Positions 1 to 7,664 of a stretch of 29,405 bases of DNA are shown one piece after another. Origin of the DNA: Lachnospiraceae bacterium (GTDB taxonomy: Bacteria > Bacillota > Clostridia > Lachnospirales > Lachnospiraceae). The notes under the pieces were generated by a model. It did not search any database. It saw only the letters and a program-made list of their open reading frames with translations, and was not told where the DNA came from. Every line of letters begins with the position of its first letter. Within the stretch, counting starts at the first letter, position 1. The stretch lies in assembly GCA_003447295.1 (NCBI GenBank), contig DLZQ01000055.1, positions 43,165-72,569 of the forward strand, written 5' to 3'. A program made the position numbers and the translations under genes.

Positions 1-14
1 CCGCCCCGATATGA

Positions 15-125
15 GCATAAAAGTGGGATGATAATCCCACGATATGCGAATAGAGGGTAGGATTGTGAGAGTGCGTAGCACGTAACAATCCGTAGGCATC
101 AGAGTCGGGGGCTTTTGACCCCGAC
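15..125. repeat. Composite three-hairpin intergenic element
   Basis: Three hairpins stand one after another upstream of plsC. Hairpin 1 pairs 15-19 with 43-47 and 23-29 with 34-40 (GTGGGAT/ATCCCAC around GATA). Hairpin 2 pairs 60-66 with 85-91 (GGATTGT/ACAATCC) and encloses a small GTGC/GCAC stem at 71-74 and 78-81. Hairpin 3 pairs 104-110 with 119-125 (GTCGGGG/CCCCGAC). None has a T-run, so they do not look like ordinary terminators. The layout suggests a dispersed palindromic repeat. Bases 112-130 recur with two mismatches, inverted, at the right edge of the window, which supports this. Function is unknown. Confidence 0.6.
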
Positions 126-164
126 ATCATATGGATAGAGCAAATGAATTAGAAAGAGGTATTT

Positions 165-899
165 ATGATCCGTTTTATATTCGTTGTATTATTTGTTGTA
201 TTATTCCTGATCCTGTCCACTCCGCTTATGCTGGTGGAATGGATCATTGGCAAGTTCAATCCGGGACTGAAGGACCGAAGCTCCCTGGCCATTGTCAACT
301 GGGCATTCCGTCAGGTGATCCGCCTGGCGGGCACCAAAGTGATCGCCATCGGTGAAGAAAATATTCCCACCGATACCGCGGTACTGTATGTGGGCAATCA
401 CCGCAGCTTTTTCGATGTGGTCCTGACCTACGTCCGCGTTCCCAGACCTACCGGCTACGTTGCCAAAAAAGAAATGCTGAAATGGCCCCTGTTGAATATC
501 TGGATGAAGGATCTGCACTGTCTCTTCCTGGACCGCCAGGATATCAAGGCCGGACTTAAGACGATCCTGCAGGCCATTGAAAAAGCCAAAAACGGTATTT
601 CCATCTGTATCTTCCCGGAGGGCACCCGGAATAAGACAAAGGATACCTTCCTCCCCTTCCATGAAGGCAGCTTTAAGATTGCGGAGAAGGCAGGCGTTCC
701 CATCATTCCCATGACGATCGTGAACTCTGCTGCGATATTCGAAGACCATTTTCCGAAAATAAAAAAGGCCACCGTAGTCATTGAATACGGTAAGCCTATT
801 TATATGAAGGATCTGGACAAGGAAACCCGCAAGAGCATGGGTACCTATGTACAGAATATTATCTCCGAGACCTATTTTAAAAACAAAGAACTCATTTAA
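165..899 (+). CDS. plsC: 1-acyl-sn-glycerol-3-phosphate acyltransferase (PlsC family)
   Basis: This enzyme transfers an acyl group to the 2-position of lysophosphatidic acid, giving phosphatidic acid for membrane phospholipids. The 244-residue protein has an N-terminal hydrophobic anchor (about residues 3-25). It carries the acyltransferase motif HX4D as NHRSFFD (His79, Asp84), and FPEGTR at 150-155 for glycerol-3-phosphate binding. The length is normal for the family. The ATG at 165 follows AAAGAGG with a 5-base gap. It is the only plus-strand gene at this end. Its stop codon overlaps the end of the convergent lipoprotein gene by 8 bases, with no hairpin terminator visible between them. Family assignment is firm; the exact acyl donor cannot be read from the sequence. 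Confidence 0.93.
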   Translation: MIRFIFVVLFVVLFLILSTPLMLVEWIIGKFNPGLKDRSSLAIVNWAFRQVIRLAGTKVIAIGEENIPTDTAVLYVGNHRSFFDVVLTYVRVPRPTGYVAKKEMLKWPLLNIWMKDLHCLFLDRQDIKAGLKTILQAIEKAKNGISICIFPEGTRNKTKDTFLPFHEGSFKIAEKAGVPIIPMTIVNSAAIFEDHFPKIKKATVVIEYGKPIYMKDLDKETRKSMGTYVQNIISETYFKNKELI

Positions 900-2187
900 T
901 CTGTTCATGTTTCCCACCGAGGGAGACCTGCTGGGCGATCAAAAGAAGATAATCCGCAGTGTCTCCCTCTTCGGGATAATAACATACCGAATCTTTATTT
1001 CTTCCCATCAGATAATGTAAAAAATCTTCCAGAATCTCCGTGTACTGATAACTGTATAAGATGTAGTTGGCACAGGACAGTTCCTCCGCTCTCTTCAGCA
1101 GATCTTCCGTGCCGTTATTAACCGAAGTCACCGCATCGATCATCTTATCCGATCTTTTCGCCAGTTCCTCCCCCCGGTTACGGATATCCTCCATAAACAC
1201 GGTACACAGATCCACATCCACCGCTTGTCTGGTCGCCAGATATGTCATAGCGCCATAGAGATAGTCCGTCTCTTCGAGGTAGCTGGTATTATCTTCAAAG
1301 AAATCCTTATATTCCAGTATCTGCGTCCGGTAGGAATATAATCCCGCCGCCCGGTACAACTCCGTCAGCGCCATGAATTTCTGTGCATCTCTTCCGGAAG
1401 TCGCTGTAAGCTTCGTATATATGGCGGAAGCATGCTGTAAGCACTGTGTGGCGTACTGCACATCGTATTTTTGATACAAATAGCCAAACTTCGCCAGTGC
1501 CGCCACATAGGTCATATTCTCCGGTTCCGGCTGCCCGGTGTCATTGGTCGTCTTCTCCAGCCACCCGGCGATATCCTCCAGAAGATCCGGAATCTCATTG
1601 GCATTATCATCGGCGAAAGTCTCCGGATACCATTCGCAGGCAGTCAGAACCGTCAGGATCTCTTCCTCGGTAATCCTCCGGTTCTCACAAGCCTCATGCA
1701 GCTTCGCACATAAGGAACGAAACAGTTCCTCATAATGATCCTGCTGCACCGTAAAAGCAAATGACTGTCCTACCCTGTCACATTCCAGATAAAATGTACC
1801 GTTCTGTGTAACTTGGGTGAAATCCACCCTGCCGATATATAAATGCAGATCTTCGTTATAATCGGAGTTTTCTACCTTACCATGGTATACCGTCTCCCCG
1901 GTCTCTTTATCGATCACGCGAAAATTTTCCACCGGCTCACGGCTTTTTACCACTGCCAGTTTTTCTCTGCCTGATGCATAACCCTGCTGGTCCACCAGCA
2001 CATTGGGTGTCAGTACAGGCAATGTATAGTTGATGACCGGTGTGCTCTCCATGCCGGTGAGACTGCTGATGCTGCTGTAACTGACATGTCCCGTCTCCAC
2101 AGTAGTCCTGCCACAGGCCATCATTCCTATGCTGCTAAATAGTAATAGCAGGGAGAGGATCCCTGCATTTTTCCTGCTGTATCTCAA
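892..2187 (-). CDS. Lipoprotein with degenerate glycoside hydrolase family 9-like fold
   Basis: An ATG 51 bases further upstream (2238) has no ribosome site. A TTG at 2187 is preceded by GGAGGA with a 5-base gap and begins a clean lipoprotein signal (SRK, a hydrophobic run, then MMACG lipobox), so I start there: 431 residues. After the lipid cysteine comes a CelD_N/Ig-like domain of family-9 cellulases (VLVDQQGY to about residue 150). Next are helical segments resembling the start of the (alpha/alpha)6 barrel: DDNANEIPDLLED, and AALAKFGYLYQKYD. The catalytic DAGD motif is absent, and the protein ends well before the usual catalytic glutamate. It is therefore probably a non-enzymatic, surface-exposed sugar-binding or structural protein. 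It lies downstream of the LytM-like gene on the same strand. Confidence 0.7.
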   Translation of the reverse strand: MRYSRKNAGILSLLLLFSSIGMMACGRTTVETGHVSYSSISSLTGMESTPVINYTLPVLTPNVLVDQQGYASGREKLAVVKSREPVENFRVIDKETGETVYHGKVENSDYNEDLHLYIGRVDFTQVTQNGTFYLECDRVGQSFAFTVQQDHYEELFRSLCAKLHEACENRRITEEEILTVLTACEWYPETFADDNANEIPDLLEDIAGWLEKTTNDTGQPEPENMTYVAALAKFGYLYQKYDVQYATQCLQHASAIYTKLTATSGRDAQKFMALTELYRAAGLYSYRTQILEYKDFFEDNTSYLEETDYLYGAMTYLATRQAVDVDLCTVFMEDIRNRGEELAKRSDKMIDAVTSVNNGTEDLLKRAEELSCANYILYSYQYTEILEDFLHYLMGRNKDSVCYYPEEGDTADYLLLIAQQVSLGGKHEQIK

Positions 2188-2275
2188 ACGCTTCCTCCGC
2201 CCATTCTCTTTGGAGATTATGGTACACTTTTTTCCCATCTATAATAGTATAACGGGTTCGTATAAAAATTTCCAT
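2135..2275 (-). CDS. Possible 46-residue small protein overlapping the lipoprotein start
   Basis: A short open frame starts at ATG 2275. TAGGAGG lies 11 bases upstream, and a nearer AGGA lies 6 bases upstream. It encodes MEIFIRTRYTIIDGKK, then a charged helical stretch (REWAEEAFEIQQEK), and stops at 2135. It overlaps the 5-prime end of the lipoprotein gene in another frame, and the ribosome site of that gene lies inside it. It may be a real small protein, or a leader whose translation couples to the lipoprotein. I recognise no family. The good ribosome site and plausible amino acid composition are the only support. Confidence 0.4.
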   Translation of the reverse strand: MEIFIRTRYTIIDGKKVYHNLQREWAEEAFEIQQEKCRDPLPAITI

Positions 2276-2300
2276 AGGGAATCCTGCCTCCTACGATATA

Positions 2301-3149
2301 TCAGTGGAACAATGTCTCCCCGTTTACCGGTTCCCCGTTATGGGTCAGGGCAAAATATACATTGCTTCCCTCGGCACTGTAATATTTGGTAGGCGCTGCT
2401 ACTTTTCCTATGGTCTCCCCGGGATTTACATAGGAATCCTCCTGCACAGAGATCTCTGCAAGCTGTCCGTAGGTGGCCTCATAGCCATCGCCCAGATCCA
2501 GTGTTACTGCCTTGCCGATCTCTTCATTTTCGAAAATCGAAGTCACTTTACCCTGTGCACAGGCGGTCACTGCCTCGCCCTCCTCCGCGGAGAAAATTGT
2601 GGCAGGATTGTATTTGTACTGATCCAGTGTTGCAAAATAGGTGCTCTGATCCATAGAATAATGCATCAGAATATCACTCTGCACCGGCTGCTGTAACCCA
2701 TCGCTTTCCGCGAAATGCAATGTCTTCTCCACGGTACCTTCGGACAGGGGAGTTGCTGCCTCGGCTTCTTCAAGCAAGGTCTCCTGATCCGTCAGTCCCG
2801 GGATCTCCACATGCCCGGAGCCAACCTCCTGTGGCATATAGTCCAGATCATCCTCCGTAACGGGTGCACCGGCGATCTCCTTCCCAGCCGTGTTATTCGC
2901 GGTCAATCCCGGAATGTTCTCATCCTCTTTTAACAGATGCTCATCGTTGTTCTCCGTGATCTCCTGCAATTTATCATCCGCATTGTTTTCAAGCGCAGTG
3001 AAGTCCAAGGTATAACCATCATCCTCGGACTCCACATTCTGCCCCTTCATATAGACCCCTGTCATGGTCAATGCTGCCAGTACAAAGGCTGAAGAAGCTA
3101 ACATTATTATACGTTCTTTGTGAATATTGCTCTTTCTGTTTCTACTCAT
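2301..3149 (-). CDS. Membrane-anchored LytM/M23-like protein lacking zinc ligands (SpoIIQ-like layout)
   Basis: This 282-residue protein has a short cytoplasmic N-terminus, one membrane segment (about 15-34), an acidic low-complexity linker, and a C-terminal LytM/peptidase M23 fold (about 180-282). The fold is recognisable from the GEAVTACAQGKVTSI, DGYEATYGQL and VNPGETIGK strands. The zinc and catalytic positions look lost: the usual HPxxD is NPATI, the YxHL motif is YGQL, and the HxH motif is NVYFAL. It therefore probably does not cut peptidoglycan and may act as a structural or partner-binding domain, as known for SpoIIQ-type proteins. A link to sporulation is only inference, since no sporulation gene lies nearby. 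The ribosome site before the ATG is weak. The gene is followed closely by the small ORF and the lipoprotein. Confidence 0.75.
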   Translation of the reverse strand: MSRNRKSNIHKERIIMLASSAFVLAALTMTGVYMKGQNVESEDDGYTLDFTALENNADDKLQEITENNDEHLLKEDENIPGLTANNTAGKEIAGAPVTEDDLDYMPQEVGSGHVEIPGLTDQETLLEEAEAATPLSEGTVEKTLHFAESDGLQQPVQSDILMHYSMDQSTYFATLDQYKYNPATIFSAEEGEAVTACAQGKVTSIFENEEIGKAVTLDLGDGYEATYGQLAEISVQEDSYVNPGETIGKVAAPTKYYSAEGSNVYFALTHNGEPVNGETLFH

Positions 3150-3281
3150 ATTCTATCCGCATCCTTCCTGTTCCCTGAATCTGCTGCCTGCTGTTGCATC
3201 GCTCAAACCACTTTCCCTGGTTTATCCTATAGTCTTGCCTGATTCATGGGTTTTATTCAGAATGCGGTATTTATGTTTTGT

Positions 3282-4466
3282 TTATGCTTTTGCGGCATAT
3301 GCTGCCATATCTACGTGCTGCACAGTGCCTACATTTCCGTTTTCATATAAGAAAATACCGGTCTTGCGGATCACAGCATTCGTTGCATTTGCATTCATGG
3401 TGCCGTCCTGCGCTTTTCTGTCTCCCTGCATGGTAAAATCTGTGGAAACATTCTTAAGACAGATCGCTCCGACGCCTTGATCGGAAAGCTTGTACAGTAC
3501 GTCGTTGCCGTTTTCATCTTTGCACCAGATTTTTAATTTTGACCAGATGGAATCGTTCTCATCGATCCATCCGTTGCCGTCCTCATCGTACCGTGCCAGG
3601 TCTGCAAAGCCGTCACCGTTTTTCGTTCCGAACAGCTCGCTGCCGTCATTGATGACACCGTCACCGTTTTTATCCAGTGCCAGATAGCCGCTGCCCTTTA
3701 ACATGGAGATCTCTTCTTCCTCACCGTCGGCATCCAGATCAAAATAAAAGGTCTGATCCGACAGTTCGGTCACATCGGTATTCAGATTGATCACCAATGG
3801 ATCGTATAGGGCAAACTGCGCCACATTCAGTTCCTCTCTGTAGTATTCCTCACATCTGCGGCTCATATTTACATTGACATTAAAATTGATCTCTCTGCCA
3901 TCCTTCGTCCGCACAGTTCCCACGGTGGAGAAGCTAGTGTCTTCCTGCTCCACATTATAGGTCTCACCCACGTAATTCAATACTTTCATACGGGCTGCAA
4001 CCGGATAGAAGGTATCCGACGCAGGTGCTGCCGTTCCCTGAGTGCTGCCGGAATTCGTCCGGGCGTTATCAACGCTATTGCCCGCATTCCACCCGTTTTC
4101 CTGCATCCAGTCACGCAACGTGCTGTTCCTGGAGGGGAACAATAAATCAAAAATATAGCGTACCGTATATTCCCGGATGGTGGACAGTGTCTGTTCACTG
4201 GCACTGCTTCGCATATCCCATCTGGCAGAAGATACCAGAAAACGACTCTGCCAGTCTTTTGCGGTCATTGTCGTGTTCTCTGCAGGCTTCTCCTGTTCTC
4301 CGGTATTCTGCGCCGTATCCCCCTCTTGCGGTGTCTTCTGCTCCTTGGTGGATACATCTGTCAGAGCTGCCTGATAATCCGTTATCTCAAATCGTCTGAC
4401 GCTGGTCTTAGAAGCATGATAGCTTCTGGCGGAATCCATTCCTATACTTGCGGAATCAATTCTCAA
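3282..4466 (-). CDS. EF-hand-like calcium-loop protein of unknown function
   Basis: The 394-residue protein starts at TTG 4466, with AGGAG about 12 bases upstream. A later ATG (codon 10) has no ribosome site. It has no signal peptide or membrane segment. Residues 1-150 are Ser/Thr/Gln-rich and of low complexity. The second half holds three DxDxDG-type calcium loops: DLDADGEEEE (243-252), DKNGDGVINDGSE (265-277) and DEDGNGWIDEND (294-305). They sit within the LFG...FADLARYDEDGNGWIDENDSIWSKLKIW module seen in repeat-type calcium-binding and VCBS-like bacterial proteins. This suggests an exported or surface role with calcium binding, although the export route is not visible. It stands alone between the LytM-like gene and the SseB-like gene. 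The specific function is unknown. Confidence 0.75.
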   Translation of the reverse strand: MRIDSASIGMDSARSYHASKTSVRRFEITDYQAALTDVSTKEQKTPQEGDTAQNTGEQEKPAENTTMTAKDWQSRFLVSSARWDMRSSASEQTLSTIREYTVRYIFDLLFPSRNSTLRDWMQENGWNAGNSVDNARTNSGSTQGTAAPASDTFYPVAARMKVLNYVGETYNVEQEDTSFSTVGTVRTKDGREINFNVNVNMSRRCEEYYREELNVAQFALYDPLVINLNTDVTELSDQTFYFDLDADGEEEEISMLKGSGYLALDKNGDGVINDGSELFGTKNGDGFADLARYDEDGNGWIDENDSIWSKLKIWCKDENGNDVLYKLSDQGVGAICLKNVSTDFTMQGDRKAQDGTMNANATNAVIRKTGIFLYENGNVGTVQHVDMAAYAAKA

Positions 4467-4524
4467 ATCTGTAATTTTCTCCTTTCCCCGACCTCACCAT
4501 ATGCAGGGCGCGCTTCCTGTAAAG

Positions 4525-4572
4525 CTTAACAGTTTACGACCGCATGCGATATTGCACGGCTGAACTGTTAAG
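4525..4572. repeat. 10-base perfect inverted repeat upstream of the EF-hand protein gene
   Basis: CTTAACAGTT at 4525-4534 is exactly complementary to AACTGTTAAG at 4563-4572, with 28 bases between them that include the palindrome CGCATGCG. No T-run follows on the minus strand, so it is not a standard terminator for the minus genes. It lies 59 bases or more upstream of the EF-hand gene start and could be an operator or a leader structure. Confidence 0.5.
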
Positions 4573-4573
4573 T

Positions 4574-4606
4574 AAAAAATGATAACAAAACAGAATACGA
4601 TTCTGT
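4574..4606 (-). terminator. Weak second terminator-like hairpin
   Basis: AACAGAAT (4589-4596) pairs with ATTCTGTT (4600-4606 plus its first base at 4599-4600), leaving a loop of about 3 bases. On the minus strand a T-rich stretch follows, ending in six Ts (4574-4579). The stem is AT-rich and weak. It may back up the stronger terminator at 4641-4684. Confidence 0.35.
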
Positions 4607-4640
4607 TCCGTTACCATCCATGGTGTCGTTATTAATCTGT

Positions 4641-4684
4641 AAAAAAATAGCAGGGAAGCGACTGGCCTTGTCACCTCTCTGCTA
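4641..4684 (-). terminator. Rho-independent terminator after the SseB-like gene
   Basis: On the minus strand TAGCAGAGA (4684-4676) pairs with TCCCTGCTA (4656-4648) with one mismatch, and seven Ts (4647-4641) follow directly. It lies about 40 bases past the SseB-like stop and closes the hydratase-SseB-like unit. Confidence 0.8.
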
Positions 4685-4723
4685 CTTATATCGTCCGTAT
4701 CGGGCGTTTTGTTTAGTCCGAAT

Positions 4724-5239
4724 TTATTGTTGTGTGGGTGCAGCAGGTGCACCGGGAGCGGGAGGCACCGGTTTTCCGGCTGCTTTCAGCTTCGCTGCGA
4801 TCATGCCGGCTACCATCTCTCTGGTAACCACGATGTTTCCGCCAAAAGGATTGATCACGAATCCCAATGCCGGGCTGATATTACCCTGCGCATCCTTACG
4901 AAGCAGCATCCCCGCATAATCGTCAAAATTCATGGCGAAGGTCTGCTGATTCTCTTCGTCCTTCCACTTTTTTAACTCTATCCAGTCCGTGAAAGCCATA
5001 AAGAACTTCCGTCCGTCCTCTGTGGACAGCATAGGAAACTGTACCTTGGAATCTCTGGCAATCTTCACCTGCCCCTTCTCATCGGGTTGAGGTACCGGAT
5101 CGATCACGACCGGTGACAAAAACTTTGCCTTCTGCAGCTCGTCTAAGAACAGCTGTCTGTGTTCCGGAGTGTCCTCTGCTTTTAATAATTCAATGGATCC
5201 CACCATCATGGGGTTGGATACCGGTTTGTTAAATTCCAT
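4724..5239 (-). CDS. SseB N-terminal-domain protein
   Basis: The 171-residue soluble protein matches the pattern of SseB family domains: the VGSIELLKAEDTPEHRQLFLDELQKAKFLSPV opening, a central QFPMLSTEDGRKFFMAFTDW strand block, and a GFVINPFGGNIVV strand near the end. The tail is rich in Pro and Ala (PVPPAPGAPAAPTQQ) and is probably unstructured. AGGAG lies 7 bases before the ATG at 5239. It follows the aconitase-family gene by 35 bases on the same strand, so the two are probably co-transcribed, and a terminator follows. The biochemical role of SseB-domain proteins in Firmicutes is not established, and nothing here settles it. Confidence 0.8.
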   Translation of the reverse strand: MEFNKPVSNPMMVGSIELLKAEDTPEHRQLFLDELQKAKFLSPVVIDPVPQPDEKGQVKIARDSKVQFPMLSTEDGRKFFMAFTDWIELKKWKDEENQQTFAMNFDDYAGMLLRKDAQGNISPALGFVINPFGGNIVVTREMVAGMIAAKLKAAGKPVPPAPGAPAAPTQQ

Positions 5240-5274
5240 ATTTTTGCTCCTTACTTCTCGTTGTAACTATTCAG

Positions 5275-7566
5275 TTACACCCGGTTATAGTTAATTAAGC
5301 AGCCCTTTAAGATGATCTGGCGTTCTTCATCGGTCAGTTCACCTAACTTCAGGGAGAATTCCTTCATGCCCTCTCCGGGTGTTACCACATAAGCTTTGAT
5401 CTCTTCCGCCTTGTCTTCCACGGCTTTCCTGATGTCGGGAACGAACAGATAATCCAGATTCTTAAACGGCAGATCCCCGGGCTGGATCAGGAAAGGAAGC
5501 ATACCCCAGTTGATCAGGTTGGAACGATAACGCTTGGTAGCATACTCGTTGGCGATGTTCGCCCAGCCGCCCAGTACCTTCTGACAGGAAGCAGCCTGCT
5601 CACGGGCAGAACCGTCTCCGGGCTTCACTGCGAAGATTGTGGAACCGAATCCGGTGTTCTCACGGCCAGCCTCCGGATACTGCTTCTTCACTTCTCCCAT
5701 GACATCCTTCAGTACCGGAACTGCCTGGCAGGGATGTCCGCCGTTCATACGCTCTTTCTCTGCCTTCTGGATCTCTTTGGCACGTCCTACATACTGGGGA
5801 TCCTTACGGCTTAAGGTGAACTCTGCCAGTCCCAGAGGATTGGAACGGTAGGAAGATGTCTCACCGGAAGGGATCAGCTCATCGGTGGTGGTTACGGGAT
5901 CGTGGATCTCGGATACTACCTGTAGTACCAGGTTATCAGGCAAAGCACCCATAGCGGGCCAGTCCTTAATATTGGGACCAAACTGGATCTCTACGCTCTC
6001 GTCTGCCACACCGTGGGAATCGAATACACGGTTCTTGTAAATATTGCTGTCGAAATGATATTTGTATTTTCCGAAGTCGCCGTCGAACTCCGTTGCGGGA
6101 GTCAGCACGCCTTTGTTGGCTGCGGTAGCAGCGATAGATCTTGCATCCATCAGAGCTACGGAAGCGATCTGACCGTTCTGCAGCTTGGAGCCTTCACGGT
6201 TCGGGAAGTTTCTGGTAGAGTGACGGATACTGAATGCGTTATTGGCAGGGGTATCTCCGGCACCGAAGCAGGGACCGCAGAATGCTGTCTTCATGACTGC
6301 ACCGGTCTCTAAGATGGTCGCTGCACAGCCGTTACGGATCAGTTCCATATATACGGGCATGGATGCGGGATATACGCTTAAGGTAAATTCATCCGCACCG
6401 ATGTATCTGCCCTTCAGGATATCCGCTGCCGCACAGATATTCTCAAATCCACCGCCGGCACAACCTGCGATGATACCCTGATCTACGATAAATTTTCCAT
6501 TTTTAACTTTATTCTTCAGGGTGAAGTCCACTGCTCCGTCTAAGCTTACCTTCGCACGCTTCTCGGTCTCATCCAGAATATCCATGAGGTTCGCATTCAG
6601 TTCCTCGATGGTATAGGTATTGCTGGGATGGAACGGCATGGCGATCATGGGACGGATCTTGTCCAAATCTACCTCGATCAATCCATCATAATAAGTTACC
6701 TGACCGGGATTCAGTTCCTTGTAATCTTCGGTACGTCCGTGGATCTCATAGAACTCACGGATCTGGTCATCGGTCTTCCAGATAGAGGACAGACAGGTGG
6801 TCTCTGTGGTCATGACATCAATACCAATACGGAAATCCGCGCTTAAGGAAGCCACGCCTGGACCTACGAACTCCATTACTTTATTCTTCACATATCCGTT
6901 CTTGAATACAGCACCGATAATGGCCAGTGCCACGTCCTGAGGGCCTACGCCCTTTACAGGCGCACCCTTTAAGTATACGGCTACCACACCGGGCATATTG
7001 ATATCATAAGTCTGATTCAGCAGCTGCTTCACCAGCTCGGGACCGCCCTCGCCCATAGCCATGGTACCCAGTGCACCATAACGGGTATGAGAATCGGAAC
7101 CAAGGATCATCCTGCCGCCGCCGGCTAACATCTCTCTGGCAAACTGGTGGATAACAGCCTGATGAGGGGGTACATAGACTCCGCCGTACTTTTTCGCACA
7201 GGTCAGACCAAACATGTGGTCATCCTCGTTGATGGTACCGCCTACGGCACACAGAGAGTTATGACAGTTGGTCAGCACATAGGGCATAGGGAACTTCTGC
7301 AGTCCGGATGCTCTCGCGGTCTGAATGATACCTACAAATGTAATGTCATGGCTGGTCAGCTTATCAAAACGGATCTTCAGCTTGTCCATATTGCCGGAAG
7401 TATTATGCTCCCGCAAAATACCGTAAGCCATCGTGTTTTTCGCTGCTTCTTCCTTAGAGATCGTAATGCCGGTCTTTGCCTGTATCTCTCTTGCTGCTTC
7501 CGGAGTATCTGCTACAATGTCTGTACCATTTACCAGATAAGCGCCACCCTGTGTTAACTGAATCAT
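5275..7566 (-). CDS. Aconitase-family [4Fe-4S] hydratase
   Basis: This 763-residue enzyme belongs to the aconitase superfamily, which interconverts hydroxy acids by dehydration and rehydration on a [4Fe-4S] cluster. Visible hallmarks are the [19 protein letters not shown] block (about 157-175), cluster cysteines Cys369 (AGCAGGG) and Cys430/Cys433 ([15 protein letters not shown]), the substrate-binding [11 protein letters not shown] (450-460), and a C-terminal swivel domain with [12 protein letters not shown]. It matches the YbhJ/hydratase branch better than classical AcnA or AcnB. No citrate synthase or isocitrate dehydrogenase is nearby, so aconitate is a likely but unproven substrate. GGAGGA precedes the ATG. 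A strong promoter lies at 7636-7664, inside the end of the upstream gene. The iron-sulfur need links it loosely to the suf operon 9 kb away. Confidence 0.88.
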   Translation of the reverse strand: MIQLTQGGAYLVNGTDIVADTPEAAREIQAKTGITISKEEAAKNTMAYGILREHNTSGNMDKLKIRFDKLTSHDITFVGIIQTARASGLQKFPMPYVLTNCHNSLCAVGGTINEDDHMFGLTCAKKYGGVYVPPHQAVIHQFAREMLAGGGRMILGSDSHTRYGALGTMAMGEGGPELVKQLLNQTYDINMPGVVAVYLKGAPVKGVGPQDVALAIIGAVFKNGYVKNKVMEFVGPGVASLSADFRIGIDVMTTETTCLSSIWKTDDQIREFYEIHGRTEDYKELNPGQVTYYDGLIEVDLDKIRPMIAMPFHPSNTYTIEELNANLMDILDETEKRAKVSLDGAVDFTLKNKVKNGKFIVDQGIIAGCAGGGFENICAAADILKGRYIGADEFTLSVYPASMPVYMELIRNGCAATILETGAVMKTAFCGPCFGAGDTPANNAFSIRHSTRNFPNREGSKLQNGQIASVALMDARSIAATAANKGVLTPATEFDGDFGKYKYHFDSNIYKNRVFDSHGVADESVEIQFGPNIKDWPAMGALPDNLVLQVVSEIHDPVTTTDELIPSGETSSYRSNPLGLAEFTLSRKDPQYVGRAKEIQKAEKERMNGGHPCQAVPVLKDVMGEVKKQYPEAGRENTGFGSTIFAVKPGDGSAREQAASCQKVLGGWANIANEYATKRYRSNLINWGMLPFLIQPGDLPFKNLDYLFVPDIRKAVEDKAEEIKAYVVTPGEGMKEFSLKLGELTDEERQIILKGCLINYNRV

Positions 7567-7635
7567 GCTCGTCCTCCTGTTCGCGTCCGAATTTACGTCT
7601 GCAATCTCTGCATCCTTTCAGACTGTACTTTTCTT

Positions 7636-7664
7636 ATTATAAAGGTTTGCTCTCTTTGATGCAA
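7636..7664 (-). promoter_or_regulatory. Sigma-A-type promoter of the hydratase gene
   Basis: On the minus strand, TTGCAT (7664-7659), a 17-base spacer and a perfect TATAAT (7641-7636) form a strong promoter. It overlaps the last codons and stop of the upstream membrane protein gene (stop at 7637). Transcription would begin near 7629, giving a leader of about 60 bases. Confidence 0.8.

Noticed and set aside
201..917. Minus-strand open frame of 238 codons
   Set aside because: It is antisense to plsC, whose motifs and ribosome site are clear.
3150..3281. Minus-strand leader with an AAACCA/TGGTTT hairpin, somewhat like a c-di-GMP riboswitch
   Set aside because: The conserved core after the hairpin of class I c-di-GMP riboswitches (GGGACGCAAAGCC) is missing; only the short AAACCA and GAAA resemblance remains.
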